Source: Emticicia sp051209875 (GTDB taxonomy: Bacteria > Bacteroidota > Bacteroidia > Cytophagales > Spirosomataceae). Taken from it: a stretch of 64,000 bases of DNA. The stretch lies in the NCBI RefSeq assembly GCF_051209875.1, contig NZ_JBNTQY010000001.1, positions 3,348,001-3,412,000 of the forward strand. The letters are read 5' to 3'. Of this stretch, positions 52,341 to 59,805 are shown piece after piece. Both the position numbers and the translations under genes were made by a program. Numbering within the stretch: position 1 is the first letter of the stretch; the number at the start of each line of letters is the position of its first letter. The notes beneath the pieces were generated by a model. The model was not told where the DNA came from. It searched no databases and saw only the letters and a list, made by a program, of their open reading frames with translations.

Positions 52341-52389
52341 TGAAAAAGACACCCCTTTCAAATGAACGGCGTGTCTTTCTGCAAATATA
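52341..52389 (-). promoter_or_regulatory. thrA promoter and leader hairpin (possible attenuator)
   Basis: On the minus strand TATATTTG (plus-strand positions 52382-52389) is a perfect -7 element. It places the transcript start within a few bases of a hairpin AAAGACAC.CC / GG.GTGTCTTT (plus 52346-52378), which is followed by further T residues. The hairpin is therefore the first thing transcribed, about 50 bases before the thrA start codon. It may be a terminator of the upstream epimerase gene, an attenuator, or a stabilising 5' stem. Confidence 0.45.
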
Positions 52390-52463
52390 ATAATTTATAT
52401 ACCAAAGTAAGCATTTTGATTAGAAAATTGTGTTTTTCTAAGAATCGGCTTTTAAAAACTTCA

Positions 52464-53387
52464 CTATTTTTCACTCAAAATCTCAGTAATCCCATCTTTC
52501 AGCGAAGTAGTTTTGAATTCTGTAAAGCGTTTATTAAACTTTGAACATTCAAAAACATAGTCTTGCTCCCATTGGTAAATCAACTCAACTACTTCCTGTA
52601 TGTAGGGTACAAACAGACCAACTATTTTAATCAACCAAGGTTTCATGACTGTATATTTAAGCTCTTCACCTTTTACTTCCGAACACAATGAGATAAATTC
52701 TTTGGTTGTCAGTCTATTTGTATCGCATGGTAAATGCCATGTTTGATTATATGCGTCAGGAGTATTTCCGAGTAAAGCGGTGGCTCGACCCGCATCTGGT
52801 GTAAAAATGATCGTACGCAAAGTTGAATCTTTTACTAAAACTTGTAGTTTCTTGCCTTTTTTTATATTATCAAAAATAGTAGCGTTTGTCCCACTCAGGG
52901 TATTTCTAGGGCCATAAAACTCTGGAGCTCGGCAAATCATGGCTGTGAGTTGCTTATTATTAATCTCATTTAACAGCATTTGAGCAATTTTACCACGCAC
53001 TTTGCCTTTGATACTTACTGCCTTAAAAGGTGTTTCTTCGGTCATTGTACCTAAAACTTGACCGTACATATAGACATTATCAAAAAAAACTAATTTCGCT
53101 TGATGCAACTTACACGCATCAATTACATTTTGCATCAAAATTGGCCATTGTTCATGCCAAATCTTGGAGTTATAAGGTAGTCCAGCAGTAAGATAAACAA
53201 TTTCACTGCCTTTTACTGCATCTGCTGTTTGTTGAGCATTCAGTAAATCGGCCTTGAAAAGTTCATCTGTTTCATTCACTTTTTTAGGATTTCGACCAAC
53301 TAAGCGAATGTCTTTTGTATAATTTTTATGTAATTCTTTAGCCAATTCATTGGCAATAATGCCACCAGCTCCAAGTATAGTTTGCAT
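52464..53387 (-). CDS. NAD-dependent epimerase/dehydratase family protein
   Basis: A 307-residue extended-SDR protein. The Rossmann start is QTILGAGGIIANELAKEL (near 2-19, GxGG pattern), with NPKKVNETDELFKADLL supplying the cofactor-specificity region and YMYGQVLGTMTEETPF near 108-123 carrying the active-site Tyr. The C-terminal half is substrate-binding. The exact sugar or lipid substrate is unknown; family members often act on nucleotide sugars. It lies upstream of thrA on the same strand, 170 bases away. Confidence 0.82.
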   Translation of the reverse strand: MQTILGAGGIIANELAKELHKNYTKDIRLVGRNPKKVNETDELFKADLLNAQQTADAVKGSEIVYLTAGLPYNSKIWHEQWPILMQNVIDACKLHQAKLVFFDNVYMYGQVLGTMTEETPFKAVSIKGKVRGKIAQMLLNEINNKQLTAMICRAPEFYGPRNTLSGTNATIFDNIKKGKKLQVLVKDSTLRTIIFTPDAGRATALLGNTPDAYNQTWHLPCDTNRLTTKEFISLCSEVKGEELKYTVMKPWLIKIVGLFVPYIQEVVELIYQWEQDYVFECSKFNKRFTEFKTTSLKDGITEILSEK

Positions 53388-53516
53388 AGTTTTATAAGTA
53401 TAACGTCATTAATAAAGGCTAATTTAAAGTTTATTTTAATCATTTCAATAATAAAATAGCATTGTTTTTAATTAATATATAGCAATTAGAGGATTATCTA
53501 AATATTTAATATATTA

Positions 53517-53550
53517 TTTGTTTATCAAAAAAATGTTTTACAAATTTGTA
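53517..53550 (+). promoter_or_regulatory. Promoter and palindromic operator of the ArsR gene
   Basis: TTTG (53517-53520), 20-bp spacer and CAAATTTG (53541-53548) form a promoter. The perfect 12-bp palindrome TACAAATTTGTA (53539-53550) covers the -7 element, a good position for repression by the ArsR-type protein encoded just downstream. Confidence 0.55.
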
Positions 53551-53576
53551 TAATTAAAGTTAAAACTTGAACCACA

Positions 53577-53876
53577 ATGAATATTCTTTTTAGGGCATTA
53601 AATGATGCTACTCGTCGTGAAATTTTAGAGCTTTTAAAAGATGGTGATATGACTGCTGGTGATATTGCTGACCACTTTGAAATGAGTAAACCAAGTATTT
53701 CACATCATTTAGACCTCCTTCGACAAGCCGATTTAGTAGCGTCAGTGAAAAAAGGACAATTTGTACTATATTCACTCAATCTGACTGTTATGGACGAAAT
53801 TATGGTTTGGTTTATGCAATTTAAACCTGCGGCTCAGACAGAAAAACCCCGTATTCGCTTACAGGTAAACAAGTAA
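53577..53876 (+). CDS. ArsR-family regulator, SdpR-like
   Basis: A 99-residue winged-helix repressor. Residues 2-75 (FRALNDATRREILELLKDGDMTAGDIADHFEMSKPSISHHLDLLRQADLV) form the ArsR helix-turn-helix, without the metal-binding Cys box of ArsR/SmtB sensors. This matches the metal-independent SdpR autorepressor group. The promoter carries an overlapping palindrome. It lies directly upstream of an SdpI-like membrane protein gene, the arrangement of the sdpRI pair, in which SdpI titrates the repressor at the membrane. Confidence 0.88.
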   Translation: MNILFRALNDATRREILELLKDGDMTAGDIADHFEMSKPSISHHLDLLRQADLVASVKKGQFVLYSLNLTVMDEIMVWFMQFKPAAQTEKPRIRLQVNK

Positions 53877-53877
53877 A

Positions 53878-53941
53878 ACAAGTTTTCAACTTGTTAAAGT
53901 AATATTTCATTGAAATTGTCAAGTCAGAAACTTGTGCTACA
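53878..53941. repeat. REP-like element between the ArsR and SdpI-like genes
   Basis: The left palindrome ACAAGTTTTCAACTTGT is at 53878-53894. The right arm, on the other strand, reads TGTAGCACAAGTTTCTGACT (53941 downward), matching the TGTAG-nAC-n-AGTTTC core of the 31533-31600 element. It lies inside the putative operon. Confidence 0.6.
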
Positions 53942-53958
53942 ATTTAGATAAAAATTCG

Positions 53959-54570
53959 ATGAAAAAACACATTCCATTTGAGCTGTGTATAATAGCAATT
54001 ATCCTTTCTCCTTTTGCATATTTAAGTATCAATTGGAATGATGAAACAAGGCTAAATCTTCAAAACAGCATCTATTTATATGGAATTTCAATCAGTTTCT
54101 TCTATATTTTTCCACTTTTGATGCAATATTTAGATAGCCGAAAGCCCAATGCCGAATTGCTCATAAGAAGCGATAAACGCATACGCTTGATTTGGTCTTC
54201 CTATTTAGCCGCTCTTGGATTTATTTTATTTTACTATTTACTCAATAACCTCGAAAACGATCAACCTCGTCTGATGGGTGTTGCTTTGTCTTTATTTCTA
54301 TTTGCGAGTGGAAATTTTAGACAAAATATTCATCCCACAAGTATTTTTGCAGGGAGCAATTTCAAAGATAAAGCCCAACAAGCTTATGAAGAGCGAAACC
54401 TGCGACAGATTCAACGATTTAATGCTCGATTTTTCTTCTGGGTTGGTATTGCTGGTACTATCTTTTTCTTGTATTTCAACCAAAAAAACCTTACAACTTG
54501 GGGACTAATATTTGTTTGTTTGGTTATTTTCTATGGAATTGTCATAAGATTAATCAGAAATGTTGTGTAG
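53959..54570 (+). CDS. SdpI-like integral membrane protein
   Basis: A 203-residue protein from the ATG at 53959 (an upstream in-frame start would fall in the REP-like element). It has about six hydrophobic segments. The segment NFKDKAQQAYEERNLRQIQRFNARFFFWVGIAG (about 140-172) has the position and pattern of the SdpI domain (an Arg-rich loop then a helix), though it is divergent. In Bacillus subtilis SdpI gives immunity to the SdpC toxin and sequesters SdpR. No toxin gene is seen here. The heptad-repeat element begins at the stop codon. Confidence 0.65.
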   Translation: MKKHIPFELCIIAIILSPFAYLSINWNDETRLNLQNSIYLYGISISFFYIFPLLMQYLDSRKPNAELLIRSDKRIRLIWSSYLAALGFILFYYLLNNLENDQPRLMGVALSLFLFASGNFRQNIHPTSIFAGSNFKDKAQQAYEERNLRQIQRFNARFFFWVGIAGTIFFLYFNQKNLTTWGLIFVCLVIFYGIVIRLIRNVV

Positions 54571-54661
54571 GTTATAGGTAATAGGAATTAGGAGTTAGGA
54601 GTTAGCACCTATAAACCCCTAATCCTATCCCTAATTCCTAACACCTAATTCCTAAACCCTA
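54568..54661. repeat. Heptad-repeat element (AATTAGG / AGTTAGG vocabulary), facing arms
   Basis: The left arm 54568-54605 reads TTATAGG, TAATAGG, AATTAGG, AGTTAGG, AGTTAGC. The right arm 54618-54661, on the other strand, reads GTTTAGG, AATTAGG, TGTTAGG, AATTAGG. It spans the gap between two convergent genes and contains the folP stop codon, so it forms a long hairpin at both transcript ends. Confidence 0.75.
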
Positions 54662-55497
54662 TCTTCTAATTCTTCAAAAATCCTCACCGTTTCAATCGCT
54701 TCTTTTACATCATGTACTCGAAGAATATTGGCTCCTTGCATTAATGCAAACATATTCAAGGCAGTTGTGCCATTAAGGGCTTCATTAGCAGTGATTCCCA
54801 AGGTTCGCCATATCATAGATTTTCTTGAAATTCCAACCAAAAGAGGTAATTCCATTATTTGAAAAGTTGTTAAATTTCGCATCATTTCAAAGCCTTGTTT
54901 GGCGTTTTTAGCAAATCCAAAACCTGGGTCGATAATAATATCTTTTACACCCAACTGACGCAATTGATAAACTTTTTGTTGCAATTCATTAATTACATCA
55001 AGCGTAAGATCTTGATAATCATTAAGTTTGTTCATCGTTTCAGGATTTCCTCTACTGTGCATCAAAATATATGGCACATTCAAATCAGCTACGGTCTGAA
55101 ACATATTTTCGTCCAAATTCCCACCCGAAATATCATTGATCATACTGGCTCCCGCTTCAATTGATTTGCGAGCCACTTCGCTTCTAAAAGTATCTATTGA
55201 AATCGCTATTTGTGGGAAATTTTTGTTAAATGATTCAATCACTGGTACAACCCTATCTAATTCTTCTGCAATACTAATATCAATCGCATGTGGTCGAGTT
55301 GAATACCCTCCAATATCAATGAATGTTGCTCCTTGATCTAACAATTCCCCTGCTTTATCAATAACAGATTGCATAAGATGACCTTCAAATCTACTTTTTT
55401 CGTAAAAGGAATCAGGAGTAATATTCAAAATACCCATCACTTTTGGTATAGAAAAATCAATCAAATGTCCGTTTATATTAATACTTTTCAATGTCAT
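54652..55497 (-). CDS. folP: Dihydropteroate synthase
   Basis: A 281-residue TIM-barrel enzyme that joins p-aminobenzoate to a pterin pyrophosphate in folate synthesis, the sulfonamide target. Signatures are VMGILNITPDSFYE (20-33), FIDIGGYSTRPHA near 58-70, SIDTFRSEVARKSIEAGASMINDISGG near 99-125, and DPGFGFAKNAKQG near 194-206. The last codons lie within a heptad-repeat element. It is divergent from the DUF1599 gene. Confidence 0.96.
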   Translation of the reverse strand: MTLKSININGHLIDFSIPKVMGILNITPDSFYEKSRFEGHLMQSVIDKAGELLDQGATFIDIGGYSTRPHAIDISIAEELDRVVPVIESFNKNFPQIAISIDTFRSEVARKSIEAGASMINDISGGNLDENMFQTVADLNVPYILMHSRGNPETMNKLNDYQDLTLDVINELQQKVYQLRQLGVKDIIIDPGFGFAKNAKQGFEMMRNLTTFQIMELPLLVGISRKSMIWRTLGITANEALNGTTALNMFALMQGANILRVHDVKEAIETVRIFEELEDRV

Positions 55498-55538
55498 TTG
55501 CTATTGGAAGCTAAGTTTTATAATTTTGCAATACAGAA

Positions 55539-55683
55539 GCTATTGGCTGTTAGCGATTAGCTTTTAGCTTTCAAAGCACAGACTTTTTTTTTAAAATTTA
55601 TAGCTTTTGCTATTATTTTTATAAAATTCACTTCATAATAAATTTTAATATATATGCTAATAGCTAAACGCTAACAGCCAATC
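55539..55683. repeat. Heptad-repeat element (GCTGTTA / GCGATTA vocabulary), facing arms
   Basis: The left arm 55539-55572 reads GCTATTG, GCTGTTA, GCGATTA, GCTTTTA, GCTTTC. The right arm 55654-55683, on the other strand, reads GATTG, GCTGTTA, GCGTTTA, GCTATTA, GCAT. The arms are separated by 81 AT-rich bases that must also hold the divergent folP and DUF1599 promoters. The right arm ends 3 bases before the DUF1599 start. Confidence 0.75.
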
Positions 55684-55686
55684 GAT

Positions 55687-56238
55687 ATGAATAATACAGA
55701 ATTAGAATACAAACATATAATCAGGATTTGTCAAGATTTGTTCGAGAAAAAGAACAAGGATTATGGTACATCTTGGCGTATCCTTCGTTTACCAAGTATT
55801 ACTGATCAAATTTTCATCAAAGCTCAACGCATCCGTACGATTCAAGACAACGGTTTTAGTAAAGTTGATGAAGGCGAAGTGCCTGAGTTTATTGGCATCA
55901 TCAATTATTGTGTAATGGCTTTGATTCAAGCTGACTTAAAAGATAGTTCCGAACTGGAAATTCCATTTATAGAGCTTCAAGAAATGTACAATAAACAAGT
56001 TTCTGAAGTAATGGAGTTACTTTTCAATAAAAACCATGATTATGGTGAAGCATGGCGAGATATGCGTGTGAGCTCGATGACTGATATTATTTTGATGAAA
56101 TTGTTTAGAATCAAGCAAATTGAAGATAATCAAGGTAAAACAATTGTATCTGAAGGTATCAAATCGGGTTATCAAGATATTATTAATTATGCCGTTTTCT
56201 GTTTAATTAAATTAGGACAAGCACAAGGTCAGCAGTAA
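55687..56238 (+). CDS. DUF1599 protein with internal duplication
   Basis: A 183-residue cytoplasmic protein of DUF1599, a Bacteroidota family often found next to folP. The two halves are repeats: EKKNKDYGTSWRILRLPSIT (about 18-37) and NKNHDYGEAWRDMRVSSMT (about 115-133), each followed by a helix with IKAQRIRTIQ or MKLFRIKQIE. The fold is probably all-alpha, nucleotide-pyrophosphatase-like, but the reaction is unknown. It heads a DUF1599-DoxX-aroK set. Confidence 0.88.
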   Translation: MNNTELEYKHIIRICQDLFEKKNKDYGTSWRILRLPSITDQIFIKAQRIRTIQDNGFSKVDEGEVPEFIGIINYCVMALIQADLKDSSELEIPFIELQEMYNKQVSEVMELLFNKNHDYGEAWRDMRVSSMTDIILMKLFRIKQIEDNQGKTIVSEGIKSGYQDIINYAVFCLIKLGQAQGQQ

Positions 56239-56292
56239 AAAGTCATTTTTTTGATTAACAATCAATTAACATTTTTTAGATAATTTCAAGAT

Positions 56293-56300
56293 TAATTTTG
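56293..56300 (+). promoter_or_regulatory. -7 promoter element TAATTTTG
   Basis: A perfect TAnnTTTG match 32 bases before the DoxX-family gene. No -33 element at the expected distance. It may allow separate transcription from DUF1599. Confidence 0.35.
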
Positions 56301-56331
56301 CCAATAAAAATCGAAAATCACTCAATAAAAT

Positions 56332-57441
56332 ATGAAATTATTTTTTCAAATCTCACGCATCATTGTTGGTATCATTTTTATTTTTTCAGGCTTTGTAAAA
56401 GTCGTTGATCCTGTGGGAACAGGCATCAAACTTGAAGAATATTTCGAGGTTTTTTCGCAAGATTTACCAGCATTAGAAGGATTTTTTATGTTTTTTGCAC
56501 ATAATTCGCTTATCTTGTCGTTAATTTTTTGTGCTTTAGAAGTTATTTTGGGAGTAGCTACACTCCTATCCTACCGCATGAAAGTTACTTCATGGCTTTT
56601 ATTGGGCATTATTGTTTTCTTTACTTTCTTGACTTTTTATTCTGCTTATTTTAATAAAGTTACTGATTGTGGCTGCTTTGGAGATTTCTTGAAACTAAAG
56701 CCTTGGACTTCATTTGAAAAAGACATTTTCTTGACAATTTTAATTATTTTTATATTTATTTATAGAAATAAATATACTAATTCTAATCAAAACTTAGTGA
56801 TGCTCGTCACCACAATTCTATCTTTTGGAATTGGTATTTATGCCATTCGTTACCTACCTCCAATAGATTTCTTGCCTTATGCAATTGGCAAAAGTATCCC
56901 AGAACAAATGAAACCTACTGGCGTAAAACCTATCATGGAGTTTACTTTTTTGAATAAAAAAACCAAAGAAGAAATAGTTGCAAAAGAGTTTTTGATGGAC
57001 ACACTGACTTATAAATATGTGTCGATGGTAACCTTAAATGAAGATAAATTAAAACCAAAAATCACCGATTATTCGATTAGTGACCCGCAAGGAAATAATT
57101 ATACTGATTCAACTTTCATAGGAAATAAGCTCTTAGTGATTTTAAAAGGTGTCAATGGTATTGAAAATGAACAATTGGTACAGTTGAAATCTTTGATAGC
57201 AGATTCAGAAAAAAATGGTATAACACCGATGGTTTTAACATCAGTTATTCAATCTGATTATCAAAAATTTAGTGAAACCAATGGCATAAAAACTCCCTAT
57301 TTCTCAGCCGATGCTACAGTATTAAAAACAATGGCACGAACAAATCCATGTGTGATTTTGTTACAAAATGGTGTAGTGAAAGGAAAATGGGGCAACCATA
57401 GTATTCCAAACAAAGAAATATTAGCTGAAAAACTAAAATAA
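56332..57441 (+). CDS. DoxX/MauE-type membrane protein (BT_3928-like)
   Basis: A 369-residue protein. Residues 1-145 hold four membrane helices of the DoxX/MauE type (IIVGIIFIFSGFVKVVDPVGTGIKLEEYF at the start, and TDCGCFGDFLKLKPWTSFEKD near 120-140 with the CGCFG motif seen in MauE-like quinone/thiol-redox proteins). The rest (about 190-369) is a periplasmic thioredoxin-like region. It lies in the folP/DUF1599/aroK neighbourhood conserved in Bacteroidota, suggesting a redox role at the envelope; this is inference. Confidence 0.85.
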   Translation: MKLFFQISRIIVGIIFIFSGFVKVVDPVGTGIKLEEYFEVFSQDLPALEGFFMFFAHNSLILSLIFCALEVILGVATLLSYRMKVTSWLLLGIIVFFTFLTFYSAYFNKVTDCGCFGDFLKLKPWTSFEKDIFLTILIIFIFIYRNKYTNSNQNLVMLVTTILSFGIGIYAIRYLPPIDFLPYAIGKSIPEQMKPTGVKPIMEFTFLNKKTKEEIVAKEFLMDTLTYKYVSMVTLNEDKLKPKITDYSISDPQGNNYTDSTFIGNKLLVILKGVNGIENEQLVQLKSLIADSEKNGITPMVLTSVIQSDYQKFSETNGIKTPYFSADATVLKTMARTNPCVILLQNGVVKGKWGNHSIPNKEILAEKLK

Positions 57442-57462
57442 CAAACACACTTAACTCAAATA

Positions 57463-57981
57463 ATGACTACAAATATTTTTCTAATTGGAATGCCTTCCTC
57501 TGGAAAAAGTACACTCGGGCGGCAATTGGCAAAAAGTCTTGGTTATGAATTTATTGACTTAGATGCCCGAATTGAGACAACAGAAGGAAAGAAAATAGCT
57601 GAAATTTTCGCTTTAAATGGAGAGGAATACTTTCGTAAAGTAGAGAACCAACAACTAAAAAAAATACAAAAAGATAGCAAAATGATTGTTGCTACTGGTG
57701 GGGGTGTGCCTTGTTTCTATGATGGCATGGAATATATCAAAAGTAATGGTATTAGTATATTTCTTGATGTAAAACCAGATATGTTGGTTGAGAGAATGAA
57801 AGTATCAAAAAAGAATGAGCGTCCACTATTCGATTTAGAGAGTAAAAACTTATTAGCACAAATCACAGAAAAATACAACGATAGGCTAAAGTTTTACCAA
57901 CAAGCTGACATTACCATCGAAGGAGATACCGACCCAGAAAGTATCCTTTGGATTATTGATGCTGAGTTTGCAAGAAAATAA
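57463..57981 (+). CDS. aroK: Shikimate kinase
   Basis: A 172-residue P-loop kinase that phosphorylates shikimate in the chorismate pathway. The Walker A loop is GMPSSGKSTLG (8-18), followed by FIDLDARIE (shikimate-binding Asp), EEYFRKVE near 54-61, and TGGGVPC near 78 that contacts shikimate. The lid RMKVSKKNERPLF near 110 completes the set. The size is standard. It follows the DoxX-family gene by 21 bases and ends at a strong terminator. Confidence 0.95.
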   Translation: MTTNIFLIGMPSSGKSTLGRQLAKSLGYEFIDLDARIETTEGKKIAEIFALNGEEYFRKVENQQLKKIQKDSKMIVATGGGVPCFYDGMEYIKSNGISIFLDVKPDMLVERMKVSKKNERPLFDLESKNLLAQITEKYNDRLKFYQQADITIEGDTDPESILWIIDAEFARK

Positions 57982-57982
57982 A

Positions 57983-58018
57983 AAAACCTGCAAGGTCTGA
58001 AAAGGCCTTGCAGGTTTT
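57983..58018. terminator. Bidirectional terminator between aroK and the porin gene
   Basis: AAAACCTGCAAGGTC pairs with GGCCTTGCAGGTTTT across a short loop, with A and T tracts on the two sides. It lies between convergent genes and can serve both. Confidence 0.9.
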
Positions 58019-58036
58019 AACTACAAAATTCTTTTT

Positions 58037-59560
58037 TTAAAAAAACGTTCCCACTGATATTACAAAACTTGTTTGATTACTTGATAAATTTGCCGAGGCA
58101 TAATTAGCTGTATTTGTCAATTCATAAGGTGTATAGGCACTTGTGAATTTATTATAAACACCCGCTAAATCAACAAAGAATTTTGAAGAACGATAGCCTA
58201 CTCCACCTGACAAAAGCATTTGAGAACGATCTAAATTATCTACTTTTTGTTTGTATGGATCAGGCATAAATTTAACACCAGCACGCAAACGAATATTTTC
58301 AATACGATATTCGGCCCCAGCTTTCAAATTTACAGCATCTTTGTAATAGCTTTGTATTACACGTTTTTGATCAATACCCCAAGAATTGTCTTCTGGGTCT
58401 TTAACCCCCATTTTACTATATCCAACATACTCAGCATCGGCAGTAATAAAACCTTTTTTGCTCGGCAAAAAGAATGTTGCTCCACCGCTAGCTCTTAATG
58501 GCGTAGTAAGAGAATAGGTAAATACGTTTTCATCAGTTGTAACTGTCTTATAATCAGTTGTAAACGTATTTGGTTTTTGGTCAACCGTGATACTTGAATT
58601 ATAAATTTCATTCAATGTAATCCATGTAGGCGATGTTACATTTGCACCTAAACTTATACTTTCAGTCAATTTGACAATTGCACCAGCCGAAAGATTGATC
58701 CCACCACCACGAGTAGATAAATCATCATTAAATTGAAATCCGTTGAACACTTTTCCAGTAGGAAATTGTTCATCATGATTTCCTAAATATTCGTAATTCA
58801 TTCTTACAAAACCTACCGAAAAGCCTAAATAGGTTTTATCATCAAAATTTGCTCCATAACCAATGTTCCATTGACTAACGGCCCCAGTACTTGAATTTCT
58901 ACCCGTTTGATTCACAGGTAAACTTTTTTCAATTTTTGTATAGGGAGCCCCACTTCCAGAAACGGGGTCAATCATAAATGCTTGATAATACATTGCTGTT
59001 GAAGTAGCTGCACTACCTGTATTGGTATTAAATTCTCCATCTAAAGTACCTGAATCAACACCTCGACGAGTTGCTTTTTCAGCAAAGAAGTCCATCATCG
59101 AGCTTTTCTTGTTTTGTCCAGCATAACTAAAATCTGATAAAAGATTTGCCTGTTTTGAATAAGTAATGGCTAAAGAAGAACGTTTTTTACGAGTGCCAGT
59201 ACCACCACTACTCAAAATCAAACCCAATTGTCCAATATTGGCATTTGAGGTTTTCGTGTTTGTTGTAGAACCTATATAGTTTGAAGAAGTATTTAACGAA
59301 TTAAATATCGGTGTGATACTCAATTCGGAGCGATTATAAAAGCCCAAACCTGCTGGATTAGTTGAAGCGTTAGTTGCATCAGCTCCAAGAGCTGAATACC
59401 CTCCTCCTAATGCCTGCATGCGTGCGGAGCCAGATGTTTTTGCTTGAGAATATCTAAAAGCATCTTCGCCATAAAAATGTCCGCCTAAACTCAATTGGGC
59501 GTTTGCTCCAATTCCTCCAAGAACTAAAGCACCTGCTATCAAAATTCGTGTGATTTTCAT
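58037..59560 (-). CDS. OMPP1/FadL/TodX-family outer-membrane transport protein
   Basis: A 507-residue outer-membrane beta-barrel with signal peptide about 1-22 (IGANAQ). The N-terminal FRYSQAKTSGSARMQALGGGYSALGADATNASTNPAGLGFY is the hatch-region signature of the FadL/OMPP1 family, and the barrel ends in VGTFF with a terminal Phe. FadL-type channels take up hydrophobic compounds such as fatty acids. No partner gene for fatty-acid metabolism is adjacent. A strong hairpin lies upstream and separates it from the low-complexity lipoprotein gene. Confidence 0.9.
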   Translation of the reverse strand: MKITRILIAGALVLGGIGANAQLSLGGHFYGEDAFRYSQAKTSGSARMQALGGGYSALGADATNASTNPAGLGFYNRSELSITPIFNSLNTSSNYIGSTTNTKTSNANIGQLGLILSSGGTGTRKKRSSLAITYSKQANLLSDFSYAGQNKKSSMMDFFAEKATRRGVDSGTLDGEFNTNTGSAATSTAMYYQAFMIDPVSGSGAPYTKIEKSLPVNQTGRNSSTGAVSQWNIGYGANFDDKTYLGFSVGFVRMNYEYLGNHDEQFPTGKVFNGFQFNDDLSTRGGGINLSAGAIVKLTESISLGANVTSPTWITLNEIYNSSITVDQKPNTFTTDYKTVTTDENVFTYSLTTPLRASGGATFFLPSKKGFITADAEYVGYSKMGVKDPEDNSWGIDQKRVIQSYYKDAVNLKAGAEYRIENIRLRAGVKFMPDPYKQKVDNLDRSQMLLSGGVGYRSSKFFVDLAGVYNKFTSAYTPYELTNTANYASANLSSNQTSFVISVGTFF

Positions 59561-59700
59561 TTTAATTTACTGTTTTTTTTGAAGAATTAAAACCAGATTT
59601 TAAATAATGAATTAATTTCATTGAGTTTTGTTAATAAAATCTTTAGTCAAGTTGCTTCATAAACGAATTGATTATGCTAATAATTTAGCTTTTTTACATA

Positions 59701-59736
59701 GAAACCTCGCTAAACGCTATGCTTCAGCGAGGTTTC
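59701..59736 (-). terminator. Terminator of the Tyr/Ser/Gly-rich lipoprotein gene
   Basis: GAAACCTCGCT (59701-59711) pairs perfectly with AGCGAGGTTTC (59726-59736). It lies about 70 bases downstream of the lipoprotein gene. On the minus strand TATGTAAAAAAG follows, so the T tract is weak. Confidence 0.65.
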
Positions 59737-59805
59737 AAATTGATACATTTTATAATCTCTTTAAGAGCATGAACAATCACTTACTATCAAATCTTGAAAG
59801 ATAAA

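Noticed and set aside
52390..52440. Leader peptide for thrA attenuation
   Set aside because: A short minus-strand frame exists, but it begins before the predicted promoter and contains no run of Thr or Ile codons.
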